Assembly (NCBI RefSeq): GCF_003014575.1
Contig: NZ_PYGF01000006.1
Coordinates: 158,952 to 222,951 of the forward strand
Direction: 5' to 3'
DNA length: 64,000 nucleotides
Source of the DNA: Cecembia rubra
Lineage (GTDB): Bacteria > Bacteroidota > Bacteroidia > Cytophagales > Cyclobacteriaceae
Within the stretch, counting starts at the first letter, position 1; each line of letters begins with the position of its first letter. Position numbers and translations under genes: made by a program. Positions 62,897 to 64,000 of this stretch are shown one piece after another. Below the pieces are notes generated by a model. It ran no database searches. It worked only from the letters and a program-made list of their open reading frames with translations, and was not told where the DNA came from.

Positions 62897-63649
62897 ATGA
62901 ATCTTCCCCAACTCAGCTCTCTCGCCAAATCCACCGCCCTCGAAGCCGGGCGCATCATTCTCTCCATTTACAATTCTTTCGATCAGGGAGTGGAATTTAA
63001 AGAAGACGATTCTCCCCTTACCAAGGCAGATATTGCTGCCCATGAGGTGATTGTCAAGTTGTTGAAGGAAACAAAGCTTCCAATATTGTCCGAAGAAGGT
63101 AAGTATACCCCCTTCAATATACGCAAGCATTGGGAATATTACTGGTTGGTAGATCCACTCGACGGGACCAAGGAATTTATCAAAAAAAACGGTGAATTTA
63201 CCGTGAATATCGCTCTTATTCATCAGCAGCAGGCCATCTTAGGGGTTGTTTATGCACCTGTGTTAGATTGGCTGTTCTGGGGAAACAAAGAAGAAGGTGC
63301 TTGGAAGCAGGAAGGAAGTAAGTCTCCGCACAAACTTAAAGCTATCCCAAACGCCACCGTAGAAACCATAGTTGCCAGCCGTTCGCACCGGACTACCGAA
63401 ACAGAAGAATTTATCTCCCAATACCCGGATGCAGCATGTATCAATATGGGTTCAAGCCTGAAGTTTATGTTGGTAGCGGAAGACAGGGCCCAACTTTACC
63501 CGCGCTTTGCGCCGACGATGGAATGGGATACTGCTGCCGCACAGGCCATTGTGGAGGCGGCAGGTAGGGAGGTACTTACCTATCCCAGTCTGGAGCCGAT
63601 GAAATATAATCGTGAGGACATGCGGAATGGATGGTTTTTGGTTAGGTGA
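62897..63649 (+). CDS. cysQ: 3'(2'),5'-bisphosphate nucleotidase (CysQ)
   Basis: A 250-residue inositol-monophosphatase-fold enzyme that hydrolyses 3'-phosphoadenosine 5'-phosphate (PAP) to AMP. The longest frame starts at an ATG at 62873, but 62897 (MNLPQLSSLAKSTALEAG) matches the family N-terminus and was chosen. Metal-binding motifs: LPILSEEG (E), VDPLDGTKEFI (DPLDGT) and the C-terminal MEWDTAAAQAIVEAAG (WDxAA). PAP accumulates from sulfation pathways. The inverted repeat copy at 62842 lies just upstream of this start. A 7-nt repeat array follows the gene. Confidence 0.93.
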   Translation: MNLPQLSSLAKSTALEAGRIILSIYNSFDQGVEFKEDDSPLTKADIAAHEVIVKLLKETKLPILSEEGKYTPFNIRKHWEYYWLVDPLDGTKEFIKKNGEFTVNIALIHQQQAILGVVYAPVLDWLFWGNKEEGAWKQEGSKSPHKLKAIPNATVETIVASRSHRTTETEEFISQYPDAACINMGSSLKFMLVAEDRAQLYPRFAPTMEWDTAAAQAIVEAAGREVLTYPSLEPMKYNREDMRNGWFLVR

Positions 63650-63712
63650 ATTCTTGAGATAAATGCCTTAAGGGCCAGGATGTGGGGAGGGAAATGTGGG
63701 ATTAGGAAGGTA

Positions 63713-63754
63713 GAATTAAGAATTAAGAATTAGGAATTAAGAATGTAGAATGGG
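63713..63754 (+). repeat. Six-unit 7-nt array, unit GAATTAA, after cysQ
   Basis: Units gaattaa, gaattaa, gaattag, gaattaa, gaatgta, gaatggg in strict phase, starting 64 nt after the stop codon. Confidence 0.88.
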
Positions 63755-63892
63755 AGTCTTGAGGGGTTGAGGAGTTCGGTTCTTTTGGAGATCATTTTTT
63801 TGGAATACACAGAGGTGCCAGACCTGTCTGCTACAGGCAGGAATTTAATTGATTAAATATTTTTGATGTTTTCAGGCACCTTGAAGGTAAGG

Positions 63893-63941
63893 ATGGATTA
63901 CAAATCCATTGTATCGTGGATCGGGATTGCAAATCCCGATC
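63893..63941. repeat. Pair of adjacent REP-like palindromes at the right window edge
   Basis: ATGGATT-aca-AATCCAT (63893-63909) is followed by GATCGGGATT-gca-AATCCCGATC (63919-63941). Both share the core GGATTnCAAATCC with a 3-nt loop. They may be the left part of another REP/RAYT-like element whose rest lies beyond the window. Confidence 0.72.
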
Positions 63942-64000
63942 AGCACCGTGCAGAGTTTGCGAATTTTCACGATAGCCATTAGCTGAATCGGCGATTTTTA

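Larger units (their letters stand above)
63650..64000. other. Right-edge intergenic region with repeat array and two REP-like hairpins
   Basis: A 351-bp tail after cysQ. It contains the 7-nt array at 63713 and the two adjacent palindromes at 63893-63941. An imperfect hairpin CCTGTCTG/CAGGCAGG lies near 63825-63842. No ORF is visible; a neighbouring element may begin beyond the edge. Confidence 0.5.

Overview
The window looks like an ordinary chromosomal stretch of a Bacteroidota bacterium, most likely Cytophagales and close to Cyclobacteriaceae/Algoriphagus. Reasons: moderately low G+C, promoters that fit the Bacteroidota -7 consensus TAnnTTTG, a Bacteroidota-type PUR/DUF3276 protein, a type IX secretion plug-domain protein (DUF5103), a VPS10/BNR-repeat exported protein, and many exported peptidases with short signal peptides ending in Q. 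Most genes are housekeeping. I found no rRNA, tRNA, prophage or CRISPR array.

Layout. 1-7000: truncated M16 protease, Xaa-Pro aminopeptidase, sorbosone-dehydrogenase-like lipoprotein, ABC-F ATPase and T9SS plug-domain protein. 7000-10600: an orphan Cas6-like protein, YchF, an AI-2E family permease and PUR protein, all on the minus strand. 10885-15561: ferredoxin and a LuxC-type acyl-CoA reductase transcribed divergently, a 7TM histidine kinase, and a short-chain fatty acid permease. 15688-20224: aconitase, an LCIB-like putative carbonic anhydrase and a phosphate-selective-type porin. 20371-26586: a large hybrid histidine kinase, a TPR lipoprotein coupled to a second AI-2E permease, and a CDF metal exporter. 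26673-26759: a 28-residue single-helix membrane ORF. 27001-34644: M20 and M3 peptidases, a CocE-like hydrolase, a membrane protein and a TPR protein. 34855-41203: Lrp regulator, NUDIX, MATE, M24 peptidase, MFS, and prfB with its programmed +1 frameshift. 42284-49019: ilvE with a cobalamin adenosyltransferase, then an operon of truncated haemoglobin, PlsC, GatC, a giant membrane-TPR protein and an ABC ATPase. 49493-53765: NfeD-type membrane protease, LysM protein, an unknown membrane-anchored protein and a TIGR02757 protein. 53800-54884: an IS200-like/RAYT transposase between two ~135-bp hairpin-rich direct repeats. 54924-59009: BNR-repeat exported protein and an outer-membrane barrel. 59638-63649: two nucleotide-sugar genes (manC, UDP-sugar dehydrogenase), a four-helix-bundle (S23/IVS) protein and cysQ.

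Non-coding structure is the most unusual part. Several genes carry, just after their stop codon, arrays of 7-nt purine-rich repeats in the sense orientation. The unit sequence differs between loci (GGAATGA, ACAAGAR, GAATTAA, AGAGCCA/AGGCAAA), but length and strand bias are the same. At two or three places such an array faces its own inverted copy and forms a hairpin. At the four-helix-bundle gene, inverted copies flank the whole gene. The RAYT element and the hairpin pair at the right window edge add a REP-like layer.

Limits: identities come from reading protein motifs by eye, without searches. Starts were moved inward to an ATG wherever the longest frame began with TTG or overran an obvious signal peptide.
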